5,362 bases of DNA from CALARM01 sp964431735 (GTDB lineage: Bacteria; Vulcanimicrobiota; SpSt-956; JAKJGF01). Shown one piece after another: positions 1 through 5,362 of this stretch. The position numbers and the translations under genes were made by a program. Where the stretch lies: contig CAYSLJ010000274.1 in NCBI GenBank assembly GCA_964431735.1, forward strand, positions 1-5,362, written 5' to 3'. The notes beneath the pieces were generated by a model that saw only the letters and a program-made list of their open reading frames with translations, did not search any database and was not told the origin of the DNA. Position 1 is the first letter of the stretch. Every line of letters starts with the position of its first letter.

Positions 1-194
1 ACCTTCCGGTGTGTGAGGCTCTTCCGAAAAATCTATAATCCTCTTGCAAAAAAAAACTCTTATTGCAGACTGCTACGATATTACATTTGTTTAATTTATA
101 AATTACTGTTAATACGGTATATATTTTTCTCCAGAGCCTCACACACCGGAAGGGTGTAGAATAAATATTACTTTTCGGATAGGTTCTTAGTACC
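1..194 (-). repeat. Variable-stem inverted-repeat element, copy A (5' part cut by window edge)
   Basis: The arms at 2-22 and 133-153 are perfectly complementary over 21 bases (left arm begins CCTTCCGGTG). A non-complementary triplet follows on both sides (TCC at 23-25 and TCC at 130-132), and pairing resumes with GAAAAAT at 26-32 against 123-129. The loop, read on the minus strand, contains CCGTATTAA (109-117) and CAGTCTG (66-72), separated by 36 bases. Copy C has the same two motifs with the same 36-base spacing, so A is the same element in inverted orientation. The right end (about 171-194) resembles the right ends of B and C and overlaps the left end of B at TTAGTACC. No ORF or known insertion-sequence feature is visible inside it. 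The outer left end lies outside the window. Confidence 0.75.
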
Positions 195-402
195 GTAACA
201 GGTAAAAGGATACCCATAAAAAGCTTCTGCCTGGCAGGCTCTGGAGAAGAAAAATTAGTTTTTTCTATAGTATTAAAAATTAAATAAGGGTTAATTTATT
301 GTCTGTAAAACAAATTATATAAGGCAAATTATTTTTCTTCGTAAGAGCCTGTCAGGCAGAAGCTGATAAAATGGTTACGAACTTATCTGGAGAGGTACTT
401 AG
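186..402 (+). repeat. Variable-stem inverted-repeat element, copy B
   Basis: This copy is about 217 bases and complete. The terminal repeats CTTAGTACC (186-194) and GGTACTTAG (394-402) are inverted copies with one mismatch. An outer stem pairs 199-217 with 371-389 around an internal loop. The main arms are 222-242 (begins AGCTTCTGCCTGG) and 344-364, which match except for one G-T position. The triplets GGA (243-245) and GTA (341-343) do not pair. Pairing resumes over ten bases, 246-255 against 331-340. The loop has GTATTAA (270-276) and GTCTGTAAAAC (301-311), shared with copy C but closer together. It contains no credible gene. It could be a MITE-like element or encode a structured RNA. Confidence 0.75.
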
Positions 403-490
403 GAGTTGTCAGGAAATAACTACATCATATTTACAATCGTGACGCGAGGACAATAACCATAATTTGCCGGAGTTATTTTTCTTGCAATCC
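403..490. other. Unassigned intergenic spacer
   Basis: There is no ORF, RNA gene or clear regulatory site here. A six-base inverted pair AATAAC (452-457) and GTTATT (472-477), followed by a few T residues, is too AT-rich to call a terminator. Confidence 0.4.
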
Positions 491-570
491 TTAGCAATTA
501 GCTGTTAGCGATTCGCTTTAATTATTAACTGAAAACTAACAGCTAACAGCTAATTGCTAATCGCTATTTT
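491..570. repeat. Palindromic heptamer repeat
   Basis: A perfect 19-base inverted repeat pairs 491-509 (TTAGCAATTAGCTGTTAGC) with 542-560 around a 32-base centre. The right side is built of 7-base units in register from 536: CTAACAG, CTAACAG, CTAATTG, CTAATCG and then the degenerate CTATTTT. The left side carries reverse-complement units CAATTAG and CTGTTAG, then CGATTCG. The block is therefore a heptamer tandem repeat that has been inverted on itself. It sits exactly where similarity to the ABC ATPase stub stops and lies beyond the 3' end of the minus-strand operon, so it could stall or end transcription. There is no T-run to make it a standard terminator. Confidence 0.8.
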
Positions 571-723
571 ATTAAATGTGACATTGTCAAGGTAATACTT
601 ATGGGAAAAGGTCACGTAGTTGCTACAGGAAAAACTTCAGAAATACTTTCCGATGAAAAACTGCTTGAGGAAAATGATCTGGAAAAACCTCTGTCACTCA
701 GGGTGATAGAGGGAAAGGTATAA
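571..723 (+). pseudogene. C-terminal stub of a CbiO/EcfA-type ABC transporter ATPase
   Basis: From 601 the frame reads MGKGHVVATGKTSEIL, continues through SDEKLLEENDLEKPLSL and ends at TAA 721-723 (40 residues). This resembles the C-terminal end of cobalt/energy-coupling-factor transporter ATPases: the strand after the H-loop (vivmdkGkivaeGkteeil) followed by the 'sdeelLeendLekPlsl' tail. The same open frame runs back to about 571 with plausible residues (CDIVKVIL) before the heptamer repeat and an in-frame stop at 544-546. Walker A, the signature motif, Walker B and the H-loop are all missing, so it cannot be an active ATPase. I see no ribosome site before ATG 601. The parent protein would have powered vitamin or metal-ion uptake at the membrane. 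Its 3' end overlaps the convergent kinase gene by 26 bases. It is probably a remnant left by a repeat-associated rearrangement. Confidence 0.7.
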
Positions 724-1528
724 CAGGTTTATCTGCCAGATTTTCCATTCTTTTAAGTAAAATCTGGCAAAAATCGTTTATTTTTTTTTCGTCTGGAGCC
801 TGGCATATTGCATAGGGGCCTTCATAACTGCAGTTCCAGGTTTTCCAGTCGAATTCTTTCATGGCAAGAGAGATTTCATCCAGTTTTTTTTCAGTTAGTA
901 TATGAGGTAGATTTTTCTGAAATTTTAAGCTTTCTTCTCTGTAAGACTGGTCTTCGAAAATCCACGGAGGAATACACCTGTTGCAGCATAATTTGAACCC
1001 TTCATTTCCTATACCTCCGTAACCGTTATCAATAAAATATAGATTGCCTTCCATGTCAATCATAAAATTTTTATTGTGTCTGTCATCATTTCCTGTAAGA
1101 TAATCAAAAATATCCATAATGGCAATCTGCCTTATGAGTTTTTCCAGATTTTCAGGGGAAAGACATGAATAATCAAAATATTTTCCCAGTTCATGGTTAA
1201 TATATCTCTGGGCAGAGTGAAATGTTTTACCTCTCATCATTCTGGTGCTGGAATGATATTTGCAATCGTCCGGTATCATATATATATATGTTTCAGGTAC
1301 AGGAAGTTTCATCGCTTTACCTATAAGATAAGCAAGATATTCATTATGAGATGCACCGTAGGGGCCTCCCTTTACATGCCAGAGTCCTGACATGAGTGTT
1401 ACCTTATGAGTATCTAAATTATTATATCCTATTGCACCGTCAGATGGAACTATGGCAAGAGGTTCATAGAGATTAACCCTGTAAAGTTCCATTTTATGAA
1501 TATCATAGTTAAACATTTCACCATTCAC
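698..1528 (-). CDS. HipA/FAM20-like atypical protein kinase domain protein
   Basis: The 276-residue protein has the layout of an atypical kinase. Lys53 in WHVKGG is the likely ATP-binding lysine, and Glu63 in ASHNEYLAY is the likely helix-C partner. GNDDRHNKN (146-154) fits the HipA catalytic pattern N-x-D-x-H-x-K-N and also the G-N-x-D-R-H motif of FAM20 secreted-protein kinases. FIDNG (165-169) gives the metal-binding Asp167. HipA proteins are about 440 residues, so this is a kinase-domain-only form. There is no signal peptide or membrane segment, so it is probably cytoplasmic. A CCNRC cluster (181-185) follows the metal-binding motif. The gene starts (GTG 1528) directly after the stop of the pilin-like gene upstream, with a weak AAGAG site nine bases before it; ATG 1516 is an alternative start. 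The last nine codons overlap the antisense of the ABC stub. Kinase fold: fairly sure. Substrate: unknown. A phosphoinositide-kinase-like role or protein phosphorylation are both possible. Confidence 0.75.
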   Translation of the reverse strand: MNGEMFNYDIHKMELYRVNLYEPLAIVPSDGAIGYNNLDTHKVTLMSGLWHVKGGPYGASHNEYLAYLIGKAMKLPVPETYIYMIPDDCKYHSSTRMMRGKTFHSAQRYINHELGKYFDYSCLSPENLEKLIRQIAIMDIFDYLTGNDDRHNKNFMIDMEGNLYFIDNGYGGIGNEGFKLCCNRCIPPWIFEDQSYREESLKFQKNLPHILTEKKLDEISLAMKEFDWKTWNCSYEGPYAICQAPDEKKINDFCQILLKRMENLADKPVIPFPLSP

Positions 1529-3832
1529 TTATTTCAACTCTTGCCAGCAGTTTATCCTTACTGTACCGAGATTATAGCCTCTCAGTCTGTTCAGTATGGA
1601 CATATATTCTTTGTTGTACTTTATCTCTATCTTTCCGTCAGGGTTGGCTATATCTAATTCTATACTTCTTGTTCCGCCTTCATAATCACCTGTATTATTA
1701 TTATGTGATATTATAACTCCTTCTATTGAAGCTTTATCTATGAGTTTGTTGTAAAATCTGTCTCCTATACGTGTTCCTATTTTTTTTAGCTGTTCCTCTG
1801 TTATATCAGGAAAACCTTTTAATTTCAGAAGATCTTTGTTTAGAACCGGTTCTGCTTTCGGTTCTTGCGGTTCTGGTGTTGGAGTAGCATTTGGGTCCGG
1901 TGTGGCTCCCGGATCCGGTGTGGGAGTGGCAACAGGCGGAGGGAGTTTATTACATACAAGTTTACCATTTTTTATTGCTCCAATATCATATTCACCTTTT
2001 TTGCTTTTTCTGAATATAGCCAGTTCATATTCTCCAAAGTTAATGTTTTTACCTGATAGATCCGGTTTTGTCGGATAATCACTCTGGGGATAAGGGGAAA
2101 GAAAACCGTCATATACTTTAAGGGTTTCTTCTGTCCCGTCAAAGTCAGGTAAAGCTCCCACTCTGAGATATGTACTTCCGTCTTTATTTTCTATTCTGGA
2201 AATATTTACTTTATAATCTCCCGTGACCTGAGGTATCCAGCATAGCTCATAATTCCAGTAATAATAACCGTACTTTGAATATCTGTATACCCAGGCATAA
2301 TTCTGTGTAAGAGATGCATCTCCTACAATAACAGGTGGAACTGTTGTTTCAGAGGGATTTCCCATAGAAGTACCTTCAGGAAGAGTAAGTTTGTTTCTTA
2401 TAGATGGTTCTTCATCATCTCCATATATGGGATTCCCGTTTGCTATAGGTTTAACCCTGAAATCGTCATTACTGTAAAATAATCCTTTTGCCATATTAAC
2501 AGCACTGTTTTTACTCAATTCTATATCCAGATCGTCATCACTTATAGAAACAACATTTTGAGTATTAAAGCCCTGTAAATAGGTCAGTTTCCCTGACGAG
2601 ACGAGACCTCCCTGACCGCTTACTTCAACTCCGAGATGCATGTGTGTTTTGCTGTAAATAGCATGATTGTTGAGGTCAATTTTAATATATCTTGGCTTAC
2701 TATTACCTTCTTCATCTGTTTTGAATAATACGTCATTACTCTTTTTAAAGAGGAGTGAATTACTCAAAACCTGTGCATCGCCTATCCAGAGGTTTTTCTG
2801 TCCTGATGTTTTCACAGTACCTTCTTCTACATAAACATCTTTTATTAATTTTATAGTATCTCCCTCTATTTTGTAAGCATCGGAAGGAAGAGCCGACGGC
2901 CCTCCTGATTTGCTTTTCAATGAGAGCTGCCCTGTATATGGCTCTTCTGTAACTATAATTTCAGAAGGTCCTGATACTTTAGCTATAGATTTATCTCCTC
3001 CGTCTACTCTGCTTTTTATGCCCTTCAGTATATCCTTTTCTATATCTATTTTTCCCAGGGGCATTTCCACATCTTTTGTTTTTATCTGACAATCATAATT
3101 ACTTAAAAGGTTAGCTTTACCGTTGGTACCTACGTAAAAGGTACCATTATAGGTGGTTAACTGTGTCAGAGCATTACCTTTCTGTATACTGTAATAATCG
3201 GGATGAAAACTTGGTACACCTTTATTGTTCCACGTAGAATAGACTGTTCCGGGGCCGCATTTACCATCACTGTTTTCACCGCTGAATGTTATTGTTTTCG
3301 CATCCATAAAGTTTATACGGCCTGCAGTATTTAAATTATAAGGATATACATCGTCCCTCACAAGAAAAACCCTCAATATCTTTGTTATATCACCGCATTT
3401 CCCATACACAATGAGATCGAAATTATAGGGAGGAACATTGCAGTCAGGATTTTTTCTGGTTTTGGGGGTTGAAAAAAAGAGATTGTTACTGGAATATTTA
3501 AAAGTTTTTTGATCCGGATTAAAAGTAATAAAAAATTCGCTCTTTGTTTCAGGAAATTTTACGGTAACACCTGGAGGACCTCCTGCATCAACCCATCCTG
3601 TAGACGGATCATAAAGACCCCATGCCGCATTACCGGTCAGTTTACTTATTACATATTCTACACCTGCTCTGGCAGCGTTTTTTGCATTTTCCTGGGTTTC
3701 TATATTGCCTATTAACTGTAAATGATAGGTACTTATATATAACATTGAAGTGGTAAGAACTATAAATACTGTAAGTAAAAGAAGAACTGAAATCATTATT
3801 ATACCTGCTTCATGATTGATTTTTTTATTCAT
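1529..3832 (-). CDS. Large PilX/GspK-like minor pilin with beta-rich body and Pro/Thr linker
   Basis: The 767-residue protein begins MNKKINHEAG, then a hydrophobic stretch of about 21 residues (11-31) and an AARAGVEYVI helix (53-62). This matches the PilX N-terminal / GspK pattern. Residue +5 after the candidate cleavage Gly10 is Ser, not Glu; lack of Glu5 is typical of GspK-type tip subunits. The body (about 70-630) is rich in short beta-like segments, Gly, Asn and Tyr, with seven Cys in all (131, 146, 192, 248, 531, 627, 762). A Pro/Thr linker (about 631-662) leads to a C-terminal domain of about 105 residues. GspK and PilX are usually 150-350 residues, so this one is far larger. It is probably inserted in the inner membrane and displayed at the tip of a pilus or pseudopilus. 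ATG 3832 is preferred over GTG 3841, which lies inside the ribosome site. It is third in the operon, 14 bases after the J-like gene. Exact ligand or partner is unknown. Confidence 0.75.
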   Translation of the reverse strand: MNKKINHEAGIIMISVLLLLTVFIVLTTSMLYISTYHLQLIGNIETQENAKNAARAGVEYVISKLTGNAAWGLYDPSTGWVDAGGPPGVTVKFPETKSEFFITFNPDQKTFKYSSNNLFFSTPKTRKNPDCNVPPYNFDLIVYGKCGDITKILRVFLVRDDVYPYNLNTAGRINFMDAKTITFSGENSDGKCGPGTVYSTWNNKGVPSFHPDYYSIQKGNALTQLTTYNGTFYVGTNGKANLLSNYDCQIKTKDVEMPLGKIDIEKDILKGIKSRVDGGDKSIAKVSGPSEIIVTEEPYTGQLSLKSKSGGPSALPSDAYKIEGDTIKLIKDVYVEEGTVKTSGQKNLWIGDAQVLSNSLLFKKSNDVLFKTDEEGNSKPRYIKIDLNNHAIYSKTHMHLGVEVSGQGGLVSSGKLTYLQGFNTQNVVSISDDDLDIELSKNSAVNMAKGLFYSNDDFRVKPIANGNPIYGDDEEPSIRNKLTLPEGTSMGNPSETTVPPVIVGDASLTQNYAWVYRYSKYGYYYWNYELCWIPQVTGDYKVNISRIENKDGSTYLRVGALPDFDGTEETLKVYDGFLSPYPQSDYPTKPDLSGKNINFGEYELAIFRKSKKGEYDIGAIKNGKLVCNKLPPPVATPTPDPGATPDPNATPTPEPQEPKAEPVLNKDLLKLKGFPDITEEQLKKIGTRIGDRFYNKLIDKASIEGVIISHNNNTGDYEGGTRSIELDIANPDGKIEIKYNKEYMSILNRLRGYNLGTVRINCWQELK
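1854..1936 (-). repeat. Low-complexity Pro/Thr/Asp linker coding repeat
   Basis: Within the large pilin-like gene, the minus strand encodes degenerate repeats of A-T-P-T-P-D-P, G-A-T-P-D-P and N-A-T-P-T-P-E-P. On the plus strand this appears as recurring GGWTCCGGTGTGG-like units around 1890-1920. The linker separates the main body from the C-terminal domain. Such linkers are usually extended and flexible, and this one is prone to length change by slippage. Its Thr residues could be modified, but nothing in the sequence shows this. Confidence 0.7.
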
Positions 3833-3837
3833 AAATC

Positions 3838-3845
3838 TCACCTCT
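3838..3845 (-). promoter_or_regulatory. Ribosome binding site that sets the start of the PilX/GspK-like gene
   Basis: The minus strand reads AGAGGTGA here. The GAGGTG core is six bases before ATG 3832. The upstream in-frame GTG at 3841 is part of this site, so it cannot be the start. Confidence 0.75.
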
Positions 3846-3846
3846 T

Positions 3847-4491
3847 TTAATTTTTTGTTTCTACAGAAGAAGTTATTTCAAATCTTTCTGTCCCTGTTTT
3901 GGAAGATTTACCTTCCATTATTGCCACTCTGGCATTGCTGTTAATATTTTTCTCATATGTTATTCTCACAGTAATAATAGACCCTGATTGCTGGAAATTT
4001 ATACCATCCAGATTACGGGCCAGAGTCGCACCTTTATCACAATAGGTGCCGGGAGAAAAAGGGAAAGCCATCGGAAAAGAAGATGGATTTTTGCTTATAT
4101 CTGTACGGGGAATATATCTTCTGAATAATACCAGATTATTCGGAGATCCTGTTGTATAATAAAGGACATAGCCCTGCCACACAGGTACTCCGTTGTTATC
4201 ATCATATATGAATTCTCCTGATACAGGATCTACGGATGTTTCAAAAACTATTATATGGCCTCCGCTGTCTATTGTTAAAGAAGTAATGGTAGTAAAAGTA
4301 AGATCCCTGACAATCCTCTTCATTGCTACTTCCGCACTCTGCTGTAATTCACTTCTTATAGCTCCTATCTGCCATGTTTTAAGCCCCACTGCAAAGGTAG
4401 CATACAGGAACATAAGAAATAGAGAAAATATTACCATTGTTATGGTCAGCTCTATAAGGCTTAACCCTTTTTTCTGCAACATGTATTTCAT
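3847..4491 (-). CDS. Type IV prepilin-like protein, GspJ/PilW type
   Basis: This 214-residue protein begins MKYMLQKKG, then LSLIELTITMVIFSLFLMF. It is a class III prepilin signal with Gly9 at -1, Leu10 at +1 and Glu14 at +5, followed by one membrane helix (about 10-35). A prepilin peptidase would cut after Gly9. The amphipathic region SELQQSAEVAMKRIVRDLT (47-65) matches the GspJ/PilW pattern in which a helix with 'RxxRDLt' follows the transmembrane segment. The C-terminal half looks beta-rich, with a late ITVRITYE strand. Length fits GspJ/PilW (about 200). An AGGA site lies eight bases before ATG 4491, inside the end of the upstream gene; ATG 4482 is a second candidate, giving a six-residue leader. 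It starts three bases after the I-like gene ends. Role inferred: wedge or tip subunit between the I-like and K-like proteins. PilW versus GspJ cannot be told apart here. Confidence 0.85.
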   Translation of the reverse strand: MKYMLQKKGLSLIELTITMVIFSLFLMFLYATFAVGLKTWQIGAIRSELQQSAEVAMKRIVRDLTFTTITSLTIDSGGHIIVFETSVDPVSGEFIYDDNNGVPVWQGYVLYYTTGSPNNLVLFRRYIPRTDISKNPSSFPMAFPFSPGTYCDKGATLARNLDGINFQQSGSIITVRITYEKNINSNARVAIMEGKSSKTGTERFEITSSVETKN

Positions 4492-4494
4492 AAA

Positions 4495-4977
4495 TTATAT
4501 CCTGGCAGGTTTTGTAATAAGTGTCACTGTCTTAAGTGATCTTTCACCCTGTCCCGGTTCCTGCCATGTTACAAGAAGGGTGACCTTTTTTATATTACTT
4601 ATATGTGCGTTCGGATCTTCTGTATATTCCTTAACGGTCATTGTGTAGTTATAAGGAATATTATTTGAATTTTGCTGACCTTTAATTTCAACGGGAAGGG
4701 ATGATGTTCCCCATGTCAGATCGTTATTAACTGTCAATGTACCGGAAATAGCAGATTGTATGGTACTTCTGTAAATAATCACATTCTGCAGGGGAATTTT
4801 CTTTAATTCAGCCAGTTTACTGCTGGCTATATTAATGGCACCGCTCTTATATTTTCCTTTTTTTATAGCAGAAAGGCCATGGACAAAAACACCTGCGATT
4901 ATTACTATTATAAAGCCCATAACTGCTATCCCCATTATTAATTCGGCCAGAGTAAATCCTTTGCCGGAATTTTTCAC
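4495..4977 (-). CDS. Type IV prepilin-like protein, GspI/PilV type
   Basis: The 160-residue protein begins MKNSGKG, then FTLAELIMGIAVMGFIIVI. This is a textbook prepilin leader: Gly7 at -1, Phe8 at +1 and Glu12 at +5, then a transmembrane helix (about 8-30). The following INIASSKLAELKKIP (about 49-63) matches the 'A..lAesrLaeL' helix of GspI/PilV minor pilins. The C-terminal part has short beta strands ending in VTLLVTWQEPGQGERSLKTVTLITK. Length is somewhat above typical GspI (about 120-130) and within PilV range. The GTG at 4977 is chosen because GGAGG lies eight bases before it; the upstream GTG 4983 is only two bases from that site. It is the first gene visible in the operon and would initiate assembly with the J- and K-like partners. 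Assignment to I/PilV is by order and motif only. Confidence 0.85.
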   Translation of the reverse strand: MKNSGKGFTLAELIMGIAVMGFIIVIIAGVFVHGLSAIKKGKYKSGAINIASSKLAELKKIPLQNVIIYRSTIQSAISGTLTVNNDLTWGTSSLPVEIKGQQNSNNIPYNYTMTVKEYTEDPNAHISNIKKVTLLVTWQEPGQGERSLKTVTLITKPARI

Positions 4978-4985
4978 ATACACTA

Positions 4986-4990
4986 CCTCC
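4986..4990 (-). promoter_or_regulatory. Ribosome binding site that sets the start of the I-like prepilin
   Basis: GGAGG on the minus strand, eight bases before GTG 4977 and only two before the in-frame GTG 4983. The spacing favours the shorter product, which has a seven-residue leader. Confidence 0.75.
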
Positions 4991-5019
4991 GGAATAAAAT
5001 AAATTTCACTCTGTATATT

Positions 5020-5047
5020 ATTATCACGTATATTTGATAAAAGTAAA
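5020..5047 (-). promoter_or_regulatory. Candidate sigma-70-type promoter of the pilin-kinase operon
   Basis: On the minus strand TTTACT (5042-5047) matches the -35 box at four of six positions, and GATAAT (5020-5025) matches the -10 box at five of six. They are separated by 16 bases. The start codon is 43 bases below the -10 box. In such AT-rich DNA chance matches are common. It sits between the first gene and repeat element C, and no other intergenic space exists inside the operon. Confidence 0.4.
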
Positions 5048-5074
5048 GTTTTATCTGATAGAGTTTTTTATGAC

Positions 5075-5313
5075 AGTAAGTATTGTAACAGGCAAATGGG
5101 TATCCCAAAAAATATGGAACACGCTCCTGTCCCTGGCCGGGTTCTGGAGGAAAAGATATGCCGTATTAAAAGAGAGTTGTAAATGATATAGACGCAAAAT
5201 ATTAACAGTCTGTAAAACCAGTTTACTACGTAACAGGATCATATCTTTTCCGGAAGAGTCCGGATAGGGACAGGTTTTAATATGGGTATGAACTTATCTG
5301 GAGCGATACTAAT
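5075..5313 (+). repeat. Variable-stem inverted-repeat element, copy C
   Basis: This copy is about 239 bases and complete. The ends AGTAAGTATTG (5075-5085) and CGATACTAAT (5303-5312) are imperfect inverted copies. An outer stem pairs about 5089-5107 with 5282-5300. The main arms are 5126-5145 (begins CCTGTCCCTGG) and 5255-5274; they differ at four positions, three of which are G-U pairs in plus-strand RNA. GGA (5146-5148) faces GGA (5252-5254) unpaired, then 12 bases pair perfectly (5149-5160 with 5240-5251). The loop contains CCGTATTAA (5161-5169) and CAGTCTG (5206-5212). It is in the same orientation as B and opposite to A. No credible gene lies inside. Confidence 0.75.
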
Positions 5314-5362
5314 TACCGCAACAGGTAAATTGGTACCCAAAAAAATATGGCACTCACTCCTG
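5307..5362 (+). repeat. Variable-stem inverted-repeat element, copy D (left end only)
   Basis: After the right end of C, the sequence ACCGCAACAGGTAAATTGGT and then ACCC, an A-run and ATATGG repeats the left end of copies B and C. It then enters a new left arm (CACTCACTCCTG) as the window ends. The junction bases TACTAATTACCG serve as both the end of C and the start of D, as at the A-B junction. Confidence 0.65.

Noticed and set aside
1..402. CRISPR array or integron attC sites
   Set aside because: The repeats are few, over 200 bases long and not separated by unique spacers, and the GTTRRRY/RYYYAAC core sites and an integrase gene are absent.
396..430. A left element end directly after copy B, which would make the whole operon an insertion into one element
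   Set aside because: Only CAGG, AAA and TAC line up with the left-end consensus; too weak to support.
452..480. Rho-independent terminator with stem AATAAC/GTTATT and a T-run
   Set aside because: Six A/T-dominated pairs around a 14-base loop are unlikely to be stable, and no gene ends just before it.
1836..2078. Plus-strand frames rich in Gly, Ser and Val
   Set aside because: They are the antisense of the Pro/Thr linker of the large pilin-like gene; the composition comes from that repeat.
4193..4648. A 151-codon plus-strand frame opposite the two prepilin genes
   Set aside because: It is antisense to two well-supported genes and its translation resembles no family I know; a shadow frame.
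5051..5242. A 63-codon minus-strand frame inside element C
   Set aside because: It lies wholly across the stem and loop of the repeat, has no convincing ribosome site, and the other copies do not preserve such a frame.

Overview
The window is AT-rich and shows a four-gene operon on the minus strand, read from about 4977 down to 698. It is flanked on both sides by copies of a family of long, imperfect inverted-repeat elements. Strong GGAGG-type ribosome sites, tight gene packing and class III prepilin leaders point to a bacterium. I cannot name the lineage. The intergenic repeats and a domain-only atypical kinase would fit a low-GC environmental or candidate-phylum genome, but that is an impression only.

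Layout: 1-402 holds two abutting repeat elements (A and B). 403-490 has nothing I can assign. 491-570 is a palindromic stretch of 7-base repeats. 571-723 (+) is the C-terminal stub of a CbiO/EcfA-type ABC transporter ATPase. 698-1528 (-) encodes a HipA/FAM20-like atypical kinase. 1529-3832 (-), 3847-4491 (-) and 4495-4977 (-) encode three pilin-like proteins. 4978-5074 is the operon leader with a candidate promoter. 5075-5313 is element C, and element D starts at about 5307 and runs off the end.

Read in transcription order, the pilin-like proteins match the minor pseudopilin order I-J-K (PilV-PilW-PilX): two short subunits with Glu at +5 of the mature protein, then a large subunit without it. 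In type II secretion and type IV pili such a trio forms the tip/initiation complex. The large subunit carries a long, probably beta-rich body and a Pro/Thr linker, so it may be an exposed tip adhesin or sensor. The kinase starts immediately after its stop codon, so it is probably co-translated. Why a kinase sits there is the main biological question.

The repeat elements are the other notable signal. Each copy has its own stem sequence, but the two arms within a copy match. The stem is interrupted by a non-pairing triplet at the same place in each copy, and the loop has a conserved core. Most arm mismatches in copies B and C are G-U pairs if the plus strand is RNA. This suggests a structured RNA or a mobile hairpin element rather than neutral palindromic DNA.
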